From assembly GCA_048550535.1 (NCBI GenBank), contig JBLYYN010000241.1, positions 1 to 7,077 on the forward strand: a DNA stretch of 7,077 nucleotides, written 5' to 3'. A program made the translations under genes and the position numbers. Of this stretch, positions 6,120 to 7,077 are shown piece after piece (within the stretch, counting starts at the first letter, position 1; the number at the start of each line of letters is the position of its first letter). The stretch comes from CBDULX01 sp048550535 (GTDB lineage: Bacteria > Pseudomonadota > Gammaproteobacteria > SZUA-229). The notes beneath the pieces are model-generated. The model saw nothing but the letters and a program-made list of their open reading frames with translations, did no database searches and was not told the origin of the DNA.

Positions 6120-6896
6120 TTATTTCACCCTGCGCCGGGGGCCTGGAAAGAAGGCATTGGTGGATTGAATATAGCTTTCATACCCTGGACGTCGTTTCAT
6201 GGTTTTCTCCAGTAAGCCGACACCTGAAAATTTCATCAGCAGGAAAGTCATGATCAATGGTGACATGATGCTTAAGTAGCTGGCGCCAGCAAGTGCAAAA
6301 CAGAAATAACCCCACCAGATTAAAAATTCTCCAAAATAATTTGGATGACGACTGTATTTCCAGAGTCCTGCGTTCATGACCTTTCCCTGGTTATCTGGAT
6401 TGCGTTTAAATATCCACAGTTGTGTATCTGCAGTGGATTCAAAATACATACCTGTGAGCCACAGGCTAATACCGATCCAGTCAAATATGCCAAATGCTAT
6501 GTTTGAATTCATGGCGTAGTAAAGAGGCAGTGCAATGCCCCAGGCAATGACTGCCTGAAAAATAAAAATCAGATAAATGCTTTTAAAGCTAAAGCCAGGC
6601 TGGTTATTGGCTCTGATGGTCTGATAGCGATGATCTTCGCTATGGCCCCAGTGACGAATGGTAATATAGGCAGAAAGCCGGAGGCTCCAGATAATTACCA
6701 GTATTAGAACCACCTGTGCGCGAAGTGATGGCGTATCGAGTTGTGAATAGGTGTAAATACTGGCAGTTAGAAAAAATAAAGACCACAGGCTGTCGACAAT
6801 GCTGACGTCTTTTATCACAATGCTTATGAGCCAGAAAAAAATTGCCACTATGAGCATAATGCCCAGGGCCTGAAAATAAATGTCAAAGCTCATCAT
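6120..6896 (-). CDS. DUF1295 membrane protein (steroid 5-alpha-reductase/ICMT-like fold)
   Basis: A 258-residue integral membrane protein of the DUF1295 family (COG3752), related to 3-oxo-5-alpha-steroid 4-dehydrogenase and isoprenylcysteine methyltransferase. Hydrophobic segments lie at about 9-28, 36-51, 61-80, 106-128, 134-152, 187-206 and 209-223. The hallmark cytosolic cofactor-site block is GLWKYSRHPNYFGEFLIWWGYF (177-198), where H184, N186 and E190 correspond to family-conserved residues; earlier landmarks are DSLWS (35-39) and RLSAYITIRHWG (73-84). The C-terminus has MKRRPGYESYIQ (233-244), as usual. By fold it may reduce a carbon-carbon double bond with NADPH, or methylate; which one is not known. 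The first ATG shares ATGA with the stop of the DUF2878 gene (6893-6896). No strong Shine-Dalgarno is seen, so translation probably depends on coupling. Confidence 0.92.
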   Translation of the reverse strand: MMSFDIYFQALGIMLIVAIFFWLISIVIKDVSIVDSLWSLFFLTASIYTYSQLDTPSLRAQVVLILVIIWSLRLSAYITIRHWGHSEDHRYQTIRANNQPGFSFKSIYLIFIFQAVIAWGIALPLYYAMNSNIAFGIFDWIGISLWLTGMYFESTADTQLWIFKRNPDNQGKVMNAGLWKYSRHPNYFGEFLIWWGYFCFALAGASYLSIMSPLIMTFLLMKFSGVGLLEKTMKRRPGYESYIQSTNAFFPGPRRRVK

Positions 6897-7077
6897 TGCG
6901 CCGGCTTCATGTTTGAGTGATTGTTAATTAGGTCAGCAGTTTTCATCATTAAGGGCATGAGTACTGCCCAGCCAACAGCGAGCGTCATATTGGCCTGCAT
7001 AGAGTCTGGAATTATCATGGCACCCAGGGCCGAGCCGGCCTGATAGGCCAGGGGGCCTGCGATTGCGCCGAGTATCA
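6893..7077 (-). CDS. C-terminal end of a DUF2878 family membrane protein (partial)
   Basis: The frame is open from the right edge and gives 60 residues before a TGA, directly followed by a second in-frame TGA. It contains LGAIAGPLAYQAGSALGAM, a stretch highly typical of the DUF2878 C-terminal part, then a final hydrophobic helix (TLAVGWAVLMPLMMK) and a short polar tail. DUF2878 proteins are small multi-helix membrane proteins of unknown function that recur beside CFA-like, DUF1365 and FAD oxidase genes, which matches this context. The stop overlaps the DUF1295 start. The 5' part, and the operon's upstream end, lie outside the window. Confidence 0.82.
   Translation of the reverse strand, partial: ILGAIAGPLAYQAGSALGAMIIPDSMQANMTLAVGWAVLMPLMMKTADLINNHSNMKPAQ

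Overview
The window is 7.1 kb of dense bacterial DNA with short intergenic gaps, moderate GC and classic Shine-Dalgarno sites. The protein families point to a gammaproteobacterium, probably aquatic or marine, but no rRNA or other taxonomic marker is present, so this is inference. No RNA gene, CRISPR array, insertion sequence or attachment site was found.

Left part, plus strand (1-1003): the last 31 codons of an unidentified gene run in from the left edge and stop at 97. A short AT-rich spacer follows, with a perfect TATAAT box, a 14-bp palindrome and a 7-bp tandem repeat. It leads into a complete exported protein of the formylglycine-generating-enzyme (SUMF1) fold at 194-1003, which has only one of the two catalytic cysteines of true FGE.

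Right part, minus strand (1011-7077): eight genes lie head to tail with gaps of 2-10 bp or overlaps (three ATGA stop/start overlaps), so almost certainly one operon. In transcription order they are: the end of a DUF2878 membrane protein (cut by the right edge), a DUF1295 membrane protein of the steroid-5-alpha-reductase/ICMT fold, an exported DUF6134 protein, a Blc-type lipocalin lipoprotein, a COG2907-type FAD oxidoreductase, a DUF1365 protein, a cyclopropane-fatty-acid-synthase-like methyltransferase, and an exported PrxQ/Bcp peroxiredoxin. The operon start, its promoter and any regulator lie beyond 7077.

The set FAD oxidase + DUF1365 + CFA-like enzyme + DUF2878 + DUF1295 + lipocalin resembles a recurring proteobacterial cluster, often found near an ECF sigma factor/ChrR pair responding to singlet oxygen and linked in Rhodobacter to methylated and furan fatty acids. 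A reasonable model: the CFA-like enzyme methylates an unsaturated acyl chain in the inner membrane, the FAD protein and perhaps DUF1295 carry out redox steps, the lipocalin carries lipid in the envelope, and the periplasmic peroxiredoxin removes peroxides. The most notable points are the altered predicted active site of the CFA-like enzyme, the exported peroxiredoxin closing the operon, and the DUF6134 protein placed between the membrane and lipocalin genes.
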